Of a DNA stretch of 64,000 nucleotides, positions 19,264 to 28,224 are shown one piece after another. The notes under the pieces were generated by a model, which saw nothing but the letters and a program-made list of their open reading frames with translations, did not search any database and had not been told where the DNA came from. The stretch is taken from contig JAFIDK010000001.1 of assembly GCA_017051695.1 (NCBI GenBank), forward strand, positions 682,001-746,000, read 5' to 3'. Numbering within the stretch: the stretch's first letter is position 1; the number at the start of each line of letters is the position of its first letter. This DNA is from Algoriphagus aestuarii (lineage in GTDB: Bacteria > Bacteroidota > Bacteroidia > Cytophagales > Cyclobacteriaceae). Both the position numbers and the translations under genes were made by a program.

Positions 19264-20454
19264 ATGGATCTTAAGAATGTAATTATTACCAGTATCCTTC
19301 TCTGTTTTCTATTATCATGTGATGAGCAAAATACAGAAAATCAGTTCCCCAAAGAGTCATGGAAAGAGTCAACTTTTGAAGCTGAAGGCTTGAATAGGGC
19401 TCCTTTTGTTGATTTACTAAGTGAGATAGAAAATGGAGTTTACGGTAATGTTGACCAACTGCTTTTAATAAAAAACGGGAAATTGGTATTTGACCAATCA
19501 TTTACAAATGACTATGAAAAAATAAGTGAAGGAAAGTCAGGTGCTCTTGGATGCGGATTTGCAACCTGTGAGGATTCAACAGTTTTTGGAGACTATAATT
19601 ACTATCATCCTAATTGGCATCCGTATTATCAAAATCAAAAGATTCATACCCTACAATCTGTTACCAAATCAATTGCTTCAATCATGATTGGCGTTGCAAT
19701 TAAAGAAGGGAAAATTAGCAGTACAGACGTCAAAGTAGTTGATTTTTTTGAAGATTACGATTTATCAATGGCCGAAGAATCTTTTAAAACTGCAACCTTA
19801 GAAGATTTGCTGACTATGCAACTGGGGATGGAATGGCATGAAATAGACAGGCCAATAGATTCAACAAATACTACCGGACAGCTTGAAGCAAGTCAAGATT
19901 GGATTCAGTTTACATTGAATCAACCCATGGACACTATTCCAGGAACAAAATGGGTTTATAATAGTGGGGCGAGTCACCTAATGTCAGGGATAATCAAAAA
20001 AGCAACTGGATTATACATTGACGAATATGCAGAGAAACATCTATTTACACCTCTGGGAATAGAAAACTACCGCTGGAAAAAAACACCCACTGGATATCCC
20101 GATACTGAGGGTGGATTGTATTTAGAAGCCCAAGATTTAGCCAAAATAGGCTTCCTAATGCTAAATCAGGGTCTATGGGAAGGACAGCAGATAATTTCTT
20201 CTGTGTGGGTAAAAAATAGTGTCACAAAACATGTCTCTTTCGACAAAGAAAAAGGATATGGGTATCAATGGTGGAGAGACGATCAAGATGGTATTGAAAT
20301 TTGGGCTTGTCATGGTTTTGGCAATCAATACCTTCTGGTTTTTCCGGAATATAAAACAATAGCAGTAGTCAATTCTTGGAATATTTTTGATGCAGAAACA
20401 GAGGATATTTTGAAAGCAACCAAAACTGCTGTGATTCAATCCAACACTCAATAA
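19264..20454 (+). CDS. Lipoprotein serine hydrolase (class C beta-lactamase fold)
   Basis: A 396-residue lipoprotein; the signal ends LLSC (Cys19). The penicillin-binding/class C fold is shown by the SxxK motif at Ser132-Lys135 (QSVTKSIAS), a Tyr-Asn-Ser at 232-234 in WVYNSGAS as the second motif, and a C-terminal His-Gly-Phe-Gly replacing KTG. This resembles the 6-aminohexanoate hydrolase/esterase-like branch more than true beta-lactamases. It probably acts as an esterase, amidase or peptidase at the cell envelope. It stands alone between the copy-B repeat and a convergent gene. Confidence 0.82.
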   Translation: MDLKNVIITSILLCFLLSCDEQNTENQFPKESWKESTFEAEGLNRAPFVDLLSEIENGVYGNVDQLLLIKNGKLVFDQSFTNDYEKISEGKSGALGCGFATCEDSTVFGDYNYYHPNWHPYYQNQKIHTLQSVTKSIASIMIGVAIKEGKISSTDVKVVDFFEDYDLSMAEESFKTATLEDLLTMQLGMEWHEIDRPIDSTNTTGQLEASQDWIQFTLNQPMDTIPGTKWVYNSGASHLMSGIIKKATGLYIDEYAEKHLFTPLGIENYRWKKTPTGYPDTEGGLYLEAQDLAKIGFLMLNQGLWEGQQIISSVWVKNSVTKHVSFDKEKGYGYQWWRDDQDGIEIWACHGFGNQYLLVFPEYKTIAVVNSWNIFDAETEDILKATKTAVIQSNTQ

Positions 20455-20534
20455 GGGTCCTATGAACTCAAGCCAATGGGTAATTCTTATTTTCAAATCA
20501 TATTTCCCTTTTAGTCCTTCAATCCCTGGATTCC

Positions 20535-21902
20535 TTAATCATTCCCAACAAAATTGGCCCTACCAAAAAATCTTCGGTTCACGAAATTATTAAGATTAGA
20601 TCCAAAGCGGTAATTAAACCCAAATCTGGAATCGATGTTATAGGCTGAAGGAAGGGTTACCCTCCCGCTCAAAATATCCTGCTCGGTGTAATCCCCTGAA
20701 GCCAGGTAAATCTGGTCCTTCACGTAGTTGCCTTCTACCCTCAAAAAGAAAGAAAAATTCCCAGTGACACGGACTTCTGCACTGATATTCAAACCTGTGG
20801 ACCAAGAGCTAAAATCATCCAGATAATTCCTCAGACGATATCCCACTTCCAGGGTACCCCAGCGTTGATTTAGCCCCAGACTGGCTCTCAAACTATGGAG
20901 AAGCCTGGTTTCCTTCAGAACCTCATAAATCGTCTCCTCGACATAGCTATTATTCCTGACTTCAATCCCATAGTTCACTCTTAGAAATCTGGAATTCTGC
21001 ACTGATTCCGGAAAAAAATTGTACTCTAAAGCTGGTCTAAAGCTGGTCTGAAACTTATAATTAAAGCGGGTATTCTGACGCCCTGCAATATCATATCCAT
21101 AAGACCATTTGGGTGAAATAGACTTCACCAGCTGGTGACTAAATCCAAATTCTGATACATCAAATTTATTCTCAACATCATCGATGATCGGATTTCCTTC
21201 TTCATCAAGTACCGGATTGCCATTGTCATCCACTCTTGGTTCTTTTTGAATCGTCCTTCTCAGCCTTTCATCTATTCTTCCGGAAAGGGATATTTTCCAT
21301 TTATCTGTGATCCTGTCAATATTGATTTCTCCACCGTAATTGATTTGCTTGCTCAATTCCTCTAATTCAATATTCGCATCACTACCTAAGTTAAAAACCC
21401 AATAATTCCAAGGATCAAGGCTTTCCTCCACAGTATCCACCGAACTGCCAGATTCAGTCTTCATATTGATTTCGATATCCTCTCCAGCTTTGGTTTTTGC
21501 TACGTAGGGAGCTAAACCTAATTTGATAAACCGTGTAAGTTTTTCCCTCACTTCAAAATCGGTATCTGTCTGTTTGGTATTTACATAGAGCGTGTCTCTT
21601 CTTCCCGCATGGATGTTTTGTTGACCTATAAACAAAAGTTGATATTGTCTTCCACCTCCACCAGAGGTGTTATTGTTAATCAGCAGAAAGAGATCTGCTG
21701 ATTGATTATCCCGGTAGAAGTCAACCGCTGTAATTTCAGTTCTGATATAATCCATGTCACAACCTCCATCCCTACGATCACAGCCATCAATAAACACTCT
21801 TAGTTTATTGGGAGGGTTATTATTATCAATTAGTGTTTGACTAAATGAATGCGCAGTCAAGGAAAAGAAGCACAGAATAAATACAAGTAGTTTTTTACTC
21901 AT
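20535..21902 (-). CDS. Exported protein with predicted outer-membrane beta-barrel
   Basis: A 455-residue protein with a clear signal peptide (MSKKLLVFILCFFSLTAHSFSQ). The N-terminal part (about 25-170) is a soluble domain with the Cys-containing segment DGCDRRDGGCDMDY. After about residue 170 the sequence changes to alternating aromatic/polar strands (WKISLSGRID, KWSYGYDIAG, FRPALEYNF, LRVNYGIEV, LEVGYRLRNYL, FSFFLRVEGNYV), ending in FGRANFVGND, as in a beta-barrel of roughly 10-12 strands. A conspicuous acidic loop (about 225-245) contains NGNPVLDEEGNPIIDD. No named family was recognised. The gene is monocistronic and converges with the serine hydrolase gene. Confidence 0.72.
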   Translation of the reverse strand: MSKKLLVFILCFFSLTAHSFSQTLIDNNNPPNKLRVFIDGCDRRDGGCDMDYIRTEITAVDFYRDNQSADLFLLINNNTSGGGGRQYQLLFIGQQNIHAGRRDTLYVNTKQTDTDFEVREKLTRFIKLGLAPYVAKTKAGEDIEINMKTESGSSVDTVEESLDPWNYWVFNLGSDANIELEELSKQINYGGEINIDRITDKWKISLSGRIDERLRRTIQKEPRVDDNGNPVLDEEGNPIIDDVENKFDVSEFGFSHQLVKSISPKWSYGYDIAGRQNTRFNYKFQTSFRPALEYNFFPESVQNSRFLRVNYGIEVRNNSYVEETIYEVLKETRLLHSLRASLGLNQRWGTLEVGYRLRNYLDDFSSWSTGLNISAEVRVTGNFSFFLRVEGNYVKDQIYLASGDYTEQDILSGRVTLPSAYNIDSRFGFNYRFGSNLNNFVNRRFFGRANFVGND

Positions 21903-22378
21903 TTAATTGGGTTTAATTCATGTTAATCGACTCATTTCGATCGAAATTGAATTCCAGTTATCAAGCCAAAAACCTTATTTTCCTCATTAATAGTTGGAAA
22001 TGAGAAATCATTTCACAGGAAAAAATTCAAGGAAAATAAAATATAATCTTTGCCTCACTAGTACTCGAATCAGGCATTTAGCTTTCCCTTTTTATGAAAA
22101 CAATTTAAAAAAAGGATTAGAAGCACATACATACTCTGGGTCGGAATATGTATTTGGAATTATATCAATGTATGTAAAATCGACTTTACAACCAATGAAT
22201 TTAAGCTCCAGTGGTTTCTTTGGGTATTCAAGCGGTAGTGTTCTTAATCAACCACTGCCAATTTGTTGCCTTATAAAAAGAAACTTATTGATAAATAAGA
22301 AGATAGCATCGAAATCAACTAGACTGAATTGATTAAGAGTTTAAAATGCCAAAGTGATTCCACATAGAGAAGTTATTC
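21903..22378. other. Intergenic region, no convincing gene
   Basis: About 475 AT-rich bases between two minus-strand genes. A 112-codon plus-strand frame (21994-22332) has a composition unlike a real protein, no recognisable domain and no promoter, and was not called. No terminator or RNA gene was recognised. The promoter of the beta-barrel gene should lie at its left end. Confidence 0.4.
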
Positions 22379-23269
22379 TTAAGAGCTAACCTCAAGCTTA
22401 TATCCTTTGCCCCGAATAACCACAATGTTTATGTTCGGTTCCAATTCCAGTTTTTTTCGGAGCTTTGAAATAAAGACATCTAGACTCCGTCCCACTATTA
22501 TACCTTCATCTTCCCATATCTCTTTCTGAAGCTGACTTCTTTCTATCACCTCATTCGGAGACAAGGCAAACATGTGTAACACACGGGCTTCTGTATTGGT
22601 CAGATCGATGGTCTTTCCATTGATTATGAGCTTACGGGTTTCAGCATCGAATGACATGGATCCCAGAGAGATTAAACTTTTATTTCGACTGTCTTGTGTA
22701 GAGTTCTTCGGCTTGACAGTTCTCAAAAAAACAAAACCTACAATCGCTAAGGCGATTAGTGAACCAAATAGGTACTCATTTTTTGCCAAGGAAATAGGCG
22801 CTGGTTTAAATTGAATTTGGATGATGTAATTTCCTATAGGTTGCCTTCTTCCCATACAGGCAATAATGTCATCTTTTTTGTTTTTTGATATAGCATAGCC
22901 AAAAACTACACTGGCATTCTCAGTATTAACAACATTGACTACGTAATCACGCCCAAAAGGGCCTTTGGCTAGCAAAGCTTGGATGGTACTTACCAGGGAG
23001 TCGGGTTGAAAAGTAAGCTCATTTTCAAAACTGATCTGAAATTCATTTTCGGCGATCTTTTCTATAGGAAGGACCCGTGAGGTACTATCGCCCGACTGTA
23101 GGAGAAGTTCATGTCCGATTCTGCGAAGAAGAATTTCCTGTCTGGCAAGATCATAGTCATCATTGCCCACTATGTTGTAACCCACGCAGATCAAAGAGAT
23201 AAAGATCAGCAGTACCGATGCATACAGGTAGTGAGGTTTTTTGGAAAAGGGGTTTTGCCTGAGATGCAT
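22379..23269 (-). CDS. Membrane-anchored winged-helix transcriptional regulator
   Basis: A 296-residue protein with TM helices at about 13-31 and 165-183 enclosing a periplasmic domain (about 32-164), then a cytoplasmic OmpR/PhoB-type winged helix (about 200-296). The winged helix shows LTNTEARVLHMFA, the recognition-helix segment GRSLDVFISKLRKKL and the wing motif IRGKGYKLE. There is no receiver domain. This resembles one-component regulators of the CadC/ToxR type but with two TM helices and the DNA-binding domain at the C-terminus. It lies divergently, 110 bp from a broken propeller lipoprotein gene that could be its target. Confidence 0.83.
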   Translation of the reverse strand: MHLRQNPFSKKPHYLYASVLLIFISLICVGYNIVGNDDYDLARQEILLRRIGHELLLQSGDSTSRVLPIEKIAENEFQISFENELTFQPDSLVSTIQALLAKGPFGRDYVVNVVNTENASVVFGYAISKNKKDDIIACMGRRQPIGNYIIQIQFKPAPISLAKNEYLFGSLIALAIVGFVFLRTVKPKNSTQDSRNKSLISLGSMSFDAETRKLIINGKTIDLTNTEARVLHMFALSPNEVIERSQLQKEIWEDEGIIVGRSLDVFISKLRKKLELEPNINIVVIRGKGYKLEVSS

Positions 23270-23342
23270 CGTGTCAAAAGTTTATTTACAAAGTTTACAT
23301 TTCTATTTACAATCAGAATTCTTCGTACGGTGGATATCAACT

Positions 23343-23350
23343 TAGATTTG
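23343..23350 (+). promoter_or_regulatory. Candidate Bacteroidota -7 element (TAGATTTG)
   Basis: TAGATTTG matches the Bacteroidota TAnnTTTG consensus and lies 29 bp before the ATG of the propeller lipoprotein. The -33 region (TTCTTCG) fits poorly. Confidence 0.35.
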
Positions 23351-23853
23351 CTAGATCAGATCATTCTAAGGTAATAAAAATGATAAAACACTCTTCCGTC
23401 TACGTGTTATTCTTGCTCCTAGTTTTGCTCAGCTCCTGTGGACAAAAGCAGACGAAGGTGCCAAAAGAAACTCCTTCTCAAGTACCTATCAACCCCGAAA
23501 TCAAAGAGGTAATCACTTCCAACGCGCCTAACTCTATCACTCGTACTATCGAGCAAGATAGAAATGGCAATATTTGGATTGCAACCTTCAAGGGAGTTTT
23601 TCAATACGATGGAAAATCTTTCACCAATATGACAAGTGAAGTGAGTTCGGCTCGCTTCTTTTCTGTGTTAGAAGATAGGAAGGGCAATATTTGGCTAGGC
23701 TCAATTGGCTCAGGTGTTTATTATTACGATGGGAAATCATATAAAAATTTCACAACCAAGGACGGACTTGTTAATAATGAGGTTACGAGTATTTACGAAG
23801 ATCAAACGGGCAATATTTGGTTTGGGGTCAATGGAGGAATAAGCCGTTACGAC

Positions 23854-23877
23854 CCTTCGGCTGCGCTCAGGACAGAT
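23854..23877 (+). repeat. 24-bp in-frame insertion in propeller blade
   Basis: The blade motif YD|GKS is interrupted by eight codons (PSAALRTD) whose DNA contains CTTCGGCTGCGCTCAGGA, a sequence type otherwise seen in intergenic repeats of this phylum (recalled, not searched). Confidence 0.55.
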
Positions 23878-23886
23878 GGTAAATCC

Positions 23887-23907
23887 CTGCCTACCGGACA
23901 GGCAGGC
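23887..23907 (+). repeat. 21-bp REP-like palindrome inserted in frame (LPTGQAG)
   Basis: CCTGCCT (23886-23892) and AGGCAGG (23900-23906) form a perfect 7-bp inverted repeat. It adds the seven codons LPTGQAG between GKS and FQNY of a blade. The arm sequence resembles the CCTGCC...GGCAGG core in the intergenic repeat at 44663. Confidence 0.7.
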
Positions 23908-24488
23908 TTTCAAAATTATTTGTTGAGTGGAGATACTATAATTGAAGATAGAACAGGGAAAATTGTTCCAGATTTTACACGCCCCCCTAATGAAGTTACT
24001 TCTATTATTGAAGACAAAACAGGCAAGTTTTGGTTTGGCACCAGAGGCTCCACCTTCGTTTTTGATGGAAAAACATTTACCACTATTACCAATTAAGGTA
24101 AACCATTCGAGAATGTTCGGACTATCATCGAAGATACAAAAGGCAATATTTGGCTCGGTGGCAATGATGGGCTTTGGCGCTATGACGGCAACATGTTTAC
24201 CAATTTCTCGCAGAATTTTGTTGGTTCTATAATCGAAGATAGTAAGGGTAACATTTGGACGACTTCAGAAGACACCCAAGGTTGGGTACTTTCCCGTTAT
24301 GATAAAAAGTCATTGTCTCATAGAAATCCCCTCGTAACTGAAATAAATCCAAATGAAGGAAGGATGCTTTTTGGAATTTTTGAAGATGATGCTGGAAATA
24401 TTTGGTTTGGCTCTAATGGAGTGTATCGTTATGATGGAAAGTCCATCACGCACTTCAAAGCAGATTCACTAGATCAATTCTGATAAAT

Positions 24489-25061
24489 ATGAAAAATAAA
24501 ACAACCATCTTGACCTGCCTGACCATTCTGTTAACAGCCGTAATTTATTTTGCCCTACATGCTCAACAAAAAACTGACAGGCATCATGCTGACTTTTCCG
24601 GTGAATGGAAATCCAACCAGTCGATAAGCATGGGCGGAAATATTGTTTGCATCTATGACGCGGGTGATCGAATGCTGGCTGATTTTATGAAAATATCACA
24701 GCAGGAAAATGCGCTAAACATAGAAATCTCTAGCTCGTTTTCGGGTGAAGCACCATTTTCAGGCATGGAAACACTCACCTTCGATGGAAAAGAGAGCCAA
24801 ATTAACCATGGTCCGGAAAGAGGGAAAAAATATAGCGCCAAGTGGTCAGCTGATGGGCAAACTATGACGGTAAACTCCATTGTACATCTGAAGATCCATA
24901 ATCCTTACAAAGAAAATCCTATGGAACAAATGCTTGTTGCGGTAACAGAAGTTTGGAAATTGAGCAAGGATGGCAAGTCTATTACTGTTCAGACCAGAGC
25001 GAAAGAAAATTCTGAAATAAGTGAGCGTTCCTGGACAACCGTATTCGATAAGGTTAATTAG
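24489..25061 (+). CDS. Exported protein, lipocalin-like, unknown function
   Basis: A 190-residue protein with an N-terminal hydrophobic signal or anchor (about 6-25, ILTCLTILLTAVIYFALHAQ). The mature part has alternating strands starting FSGEWKSNQS and containing YSAKWSADGQTMTV and ITEVWKLSKDGKSITVQTR-type segments, as in small secreted lipocalin-like beta-barrels whose ligands are unknown. It begins 5 bp after the end of the broken propeller frame, so the two were probably co-transcribed, and the nonsense codon upstream could cause polarity. A strong terminator follows. Confidence 0.7.
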   Translation: MKNKTTILTCLTILLTAVIYFALHAQQKTDRHHADFSGEWKSNQSISMGGNIVCIYDAGDRMLADFMKISQQENALNIEISSSFSGEAPFSGMETLTFDGKESQINHGPERGKKYSAKWSADGQTMTVNSIVHLKIHNPYKENPMEQMLVAVTEVWKLSKDGKSITVQTRAKENSEISERSWTTVFDKVN

Positions 25062-25081
25062 ATTTAATGCGCTAAGTGTAC

Positions 25082-25106
25082 AAGCCCGAGATTCGGGCTT
25101 TTTTTC
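25082..25106 (+). terminator. Rho-independent terminator
   Basis: AAGCCCGA pairs with TCGGGCTT across a 3-nt loop and is followed directly by TTTTT, about 20 bp after the stop of the lipocalin-like gene. Confidence 0.92.
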
Positions 25107-25288
25107 AGCTAGTCGAAGCTAACTATCCTGAATATCTACGCTTTTCTATTTTTGGCATTTTCAATTTCTCAAGCCCAGCCATTTAAAAGAAGATTAATCA
25201 TCTACAACAGTTCGATTGGATTTGCAACAAAAAAACTGGACAATAGACCAATCTTTGTATCTTGAAAAGGAACTTAAGCAGGCATAGG

Positions 25289-26812
25289 ATGCGACAGACC
25301 TTTTTATTGATTCTCTTACTTTTTCAACTCAACTCCCTTAAAGCACAAACTTCCCTTCAGGAAATAGGTCTCAAAAGTGGACCCTTTCCCGTTGGATTTC
25401 GACATGAAATCAAATGGGATAGCAGCCGAACCTACAGTCGGGTTTTTGATTACAGCAATAAAAAAACAACTAGACCTATACCCATCAGCATCTGGTACCC
25501 GGCAGAACAGCAGGCAACTGTCTCTGGACCCTTGAAAGTTTTGGATTACATGGAAATCCTCAAGGAAGAAGAAGAATGGGAACATTTACCCAATGAGCAG
25601 ATCTTAAATTGGTTTTACTATGCCAATACCCCTGCCAACCAAAATCACCTGAACGAACAAACCAACGCCTATGAGGATAGGGTACCAGGGAAAGGGAAAT
25701 TCCCAGTCATTGTCTACGCTCCCAGTTTTCAGGCATCCTCCATTGAGAATTTTGCGCTTTGTGAATTTTTGGCCAGTCATGGCTATGTCGTGCTGTCAAG
25801 TCCCAGTCGGGGTACAGAAACTCGCTGGTTCAGCAATAAGCTGGCAAAGGAAATGGAAACCCAGGCAAGGGATGTGGAGTTTTTGCTGAAAGAAGCAAGT
25901 CAGTTTTCCTATTCAGAAATCGACAACATAGCCTTGATGGGTTTTAGCTTTGGAGGCTTGGCTACAACGATCACGCAGAATCGCAATGATTTGGTGAAAG
26001 CAATAGTGAGCCTGGACGGAACCGAGCGATACCAATATGAGCTATTGAGTCAATCCCCATTTTTTGACCCACAGCAACTTGACGTTCCTTACCTTCATAT
26101 GGCACAGAAAGATATTCCAGAGATTGTCCTGAAGGAAGATCGGATTGACCCTTCACTCAATTCGATATTCCAGCTATTTGATAGCCTCAGCCACAGCACT
26201 GCCTATCAATTAAAATTTCACCATCTGACACATAGTTATTTCAGCACTTTGGGAGTACTCTTCGCTGATCGAGATCCAAGACAGGATAAGACAGATTCCG
26301 AAATCATGGAATCTTATCGGCTGATGGCAAATTATGTCCTGAATTTTTTAAATGCTACGCTAAAGGATGACTCAGGAGGAGCCGGTTTTCTTGAAAATAA
26401 CTATGCAGCTTCAGCAAAGGAATTGATCTCACAAGATATCAAAAGAGCGGAAGATGAACCATTCACTTTTCAGGATTTTAATGATTTGGCATCCAGACAG
26501 GATTATGAAAACCTGGAAACACTTTATGAATCAGTGCTCAAAAAGCATCCTTCTTTTGAAATTCCAGAAGGGCATTTAAATACGCTTGGGCTACAACTCG
26601 TTTTCAACCGCACTACTCCAGCTCAAGGAATCAAGGTATTCTTATTTGCTGTTGGACTTTATCCCGATTCAGCCAATCTGTACGATAGTCTAGGAGAAGG
26701 ATATTTGTATTTAGGCCAAAAAGAAAATGCCATAGCAAGCTTTGAAAAGTCTCTGGAGCTCTATCCCCAAAATGAAAACGCAATAATTCGTTTAGAGCAG
26801 TTAAGAAAATAG
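25289..26812 (+). CDS. Secreted alpha/beta hydrolase with C-terminal TPR
   Basis: About 507 residues. The ATG at 25289 gives a clean signal peptide (MRQTFLLILLLFQLNSLKAQ); an in-frame TTG at 25262 would add nine residues. The hydrolase core resembles dienelactone/PAF-acetylhydrolase-type esterases: the nucleophile elbow GFSFGG (Ser220), a following Asp in VSLDGTE, and a candidate His in HLTHSYF. The last 130 residues contain a TPR-like helical pair (YDSLGEGYLYLGQKENAIASF), an arrangement common in Bacteroidota hydrolases. The substrate is unknown. It is expressed alone or leads the small genes that follow. Confidence 0.82.
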   Translation: MRQTFLLILLLFQLNSLKAQTSLQEIGLKSGPFPVGFRHEIKWDSSRTYSRVFDYSNKKTTRPIPISIWYPAEQQATVSGPLKVLDYMEILKEEEEWEHLPNEQILNWFYYANTPANQNHLNEQTNAYEDRVPGKGKFPVIVYAPSFQASSIENFALCEFLASHGYVVLSSPSRGTETRWFSNKLAKEMETQARDVEFLLKEASQFSYSEIDNIALMGFSFGGLATTITQNRNDLVKAIVSLDGTERYQYELLSQSPFFDPQQLDVPYLHMAQKDIPEIVLKEDRIDPSLNSIFQLFDSLSHSTAYQLKFHHLTHSYFSTLGVLFADRDPRQDKTDSEIMESYRLMANYVLNFLNATLKDDSGGAGFLENNYAASAKELISQDIKRAEDEPFTFQDFNDLASRQDYENLETLYESVLKKHPSFEIPEGHLNTLGLQLVFNRTTPAQGIKVFLFAVGLYPDSANLYDSLGEGYLYLGQKENAIASFEKSLELYPQNENAIIRLEQLRK

Positions 26813-26869
26813 CCCAAACCAGAAACATGTTTTCATTTGAAAATCAATAAATTAAAACCGAGAGTGAAA

Positions 26870-27232
26870 ATGAATTTCACAAAGCTGGTACCCAGCATCT
26901 TTTATAAAGACCTTGCTGACGCAAAGAAATTAGTTGCTCATTGCCTCCAATGTACCATCACACGTGAAGATTTGACAATTTCCCAACCTTACTGCGTATT
27001 GGAAAAAGAAGGCATTGGTCTGATGGCTTTCCAAGATGAGAAGTTAGCAAAAGACCAGCATCCAGAACCGCGGCTTGTGACAAATTCCATCGATGAAGTC
27101 TCTACAAGAATCTCCGGATTCTTTCCAGAATTATTGCATCCAAAATTGGATAAGGTAACCTTGAGACATTGGGGTGCCAAAGAGTTCGCCTTTATGGATA
27201 TGCAGCTTGGAATCAGATTCCAACAATGGTAG
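26870..27232 (+). CDS. Small VOC/glyoxalase-fold protein
   Basis: The ATG at 26870 gives a 120-residue product beginning MNFTKLVPSIFYKDL, the usual start of vicinal-oxygen-chelate proteins; an upstream in-frame ATG at 26837 adds 11 basic residues. The first beta-alpha-beta module (VPSIFYKDLADAKKLVAHCL) and the ending WGAKEFAFMDMQLGIRFQQW match the fold. Metal ligands are not obvious, so it may be a binding protein, not an enzyme. It is followed closely by the SAP-domain gene. Confidence 0.6.
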   Translation: MNFTKLVPSIFYKDLADAKKLVAHCLQCTITREDLTISQPYCVLEKEGIGLMAFQDEKLAKDQHPEPRLVTNSIDEVSTRISGFFPELLHPKLDKVTLRHWGAKEFAFMDMQLGIRFQQW

Positions 27233-27256
27233 CAATTGAGTTTAAATCAAAAATTA

Positions 27257-27895
27257 ATGGAAAGACCAGATTTTGAGAGCATTAAGTCAGGAGAGGAATT
27301 CAACAAATGGTATTGGCTGAAAGAAGAAATGGTAGCAATCTGTAAACGCTCAGGTTTACCCTCCACTGGTAGAAAATTCGACCTCAGAGACAGGATCATG
27401 CATGCTTTGGATAACAATGGAGAGCTAAAAGCAAAGCCTAAAAAGAAAAATCCGAAGTCAATGTTCAATTGGGCAAAAGCGGACTTAAGCTTAGACACCA
27501 AAATCACTGACAATGTATCCTTTGGTCCGAATTTCAGAACATTTATGAAAAGTCAGATTGGTAATGGTTTTTCATGCACAAGTGATTTTATGGATTGGGT
27601 CAAGAAAAATGAAGGAAAAACATTGGAAGATGCCGTCCAAACATATCACCAGCTAGAAAAGAGAAAAGCGGACCCGAATTTTGAAAGAAAGATCGCCGAC
27701 AACAATATGTTTAATCAATACACCAGAGATTTTTTGAAAGTCAATCCTGAAGAGAATATAGATTCTGTCCGAAAATACTGGATGCTCAAAAAGCAACTTC
27801 CTGCCAAAGACGGATTTGTGAGATACGAAAAGTCAGACTTAAATCTTGAAGAAATTAGGAAAGTCAAGGAAAGTAATCATCTAAAGAATAAATAA
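27257..27895 (+). CDS. SAP domain / DUF6434-type protein
   Basis: The ATG at 27257 is chosen over the TTG at 27236. The roughly 212-residue product has an N-terminal SAP-like helix-extended-helix (about 15-55: LKEEMVAICKRSGLPSTGRKFDLRDRI), a nucleic-acid-binding motif, then a Lys-rich linker, then a domain with FNWAKADLSLDTKITD and NVSFGPNFRTFMKSQIGNGF as in DUF6434 proteins, and a helical C-terminus. It is cytoplasmic. The function of the family is unknown; a DNA- or RNA-related role is inferred only from the SAP motif. Confidence 0.72.
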   Translation: MERPDFESIKSGEEFNKWYWLKEEMVAICKRSGLPSTGRKFDLRDRIMHALDNNGELKAKPKKKNPKSMFNWAKADLSLDTKITDNVSFGPNFRTFMKSQIGNGFSCTSDFMDWVKKNEGKTLEDAVQTYHQLEKRKADPNFERKIADNNMFNQYTRDFLKVNPEENIDSVRKYWMLKKQLPAKDGFVRYEKSDLNLEEIRKVKESNHLKNK

Positions 27896-27928
27896 GATTA
27901 AAGAAAAAACTTGATAATTTTAAACCTT

Positions 27929-28120
27929 ATGAGCCAAGATGAACTTTCCCAGATACCAGCCAAAGAGCTCCTGGAGGTAGCAAAAAGCTCGATACCCTCA
28001 TCCCTAATCGATGCCTTTTTTATTGGGTTTTTAATAGGGGTTTTTATTTACAGCATTGCCGGGAACACCTGGGGCTTCCTGACCCTAATTCCATTATTGC
28101 TATTTATCAAAACATTTTGA
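27929..28120 (+). CDS. Small two-TM membrane protein
   Basis: 63 residues from the ATG at 27929 (an in-frame TTG at 27911 is less likely). A short amphipathic N-terminus (LSQIPAKELLEVAKSSIPSS) precedes two hydrophobic helices separated by GNTW. No family was recognised. It lies 34 bp after the SAP-domain gene and may be co-transcribed. Confidence 0.55.
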   Translation: MSQDELSQIPAKELLEVAKSSIPSSLIDAFFIGFLIGVFIYSIAGNTWGFLTLIPLLLFIKTF

Positions 28121-28224
28121 ACATGTATTCTGGGAAAATAAACGCGGTAAACAAAAAATTAAAACCCTGCTGTGTTAAGTACGCAATGGCAGTTTAAATC
28201 TGTCGGCATTTAAACCAAAATCGT

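Larger units (their letters stand above)
23380..24483 (+). pseudogene. Propeller (Reg_prop) lipoprotein split by an in-frame TAA
   Basis: The frame from 23380 has a lipoprotein signal (LVLLSSC) and blades with GNIWxG and YDGKSFxN motifs. It stops at TAA 24094-24096, and the same frame then runs on without shift to 24483, through further blades (GNIWLGGNDG, GNIWFGSNGVYRYDGKS). In the other blades TTITN is followed by Q or a similar residue, so a single CAA-to-TAA change explains the stop. Whole length would be 367 residues. One blade (23851-23910) also carries two in-frame insertions that look like intergenic palindrome repeats. The intact form would have been a secreted or surface propeller without a kinase part. 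The next gene begins 5 bp later. Readthrough or a sequencing error cannot be excluded. Confidence 0.8.

Noticed and set aside
21994-22332. 112-codon plus-strand frame between two minus-strand genes
   Set aside because: Composition is unlike a protein, there is no domain or signal, and the sequence is AT-rich intergenic.
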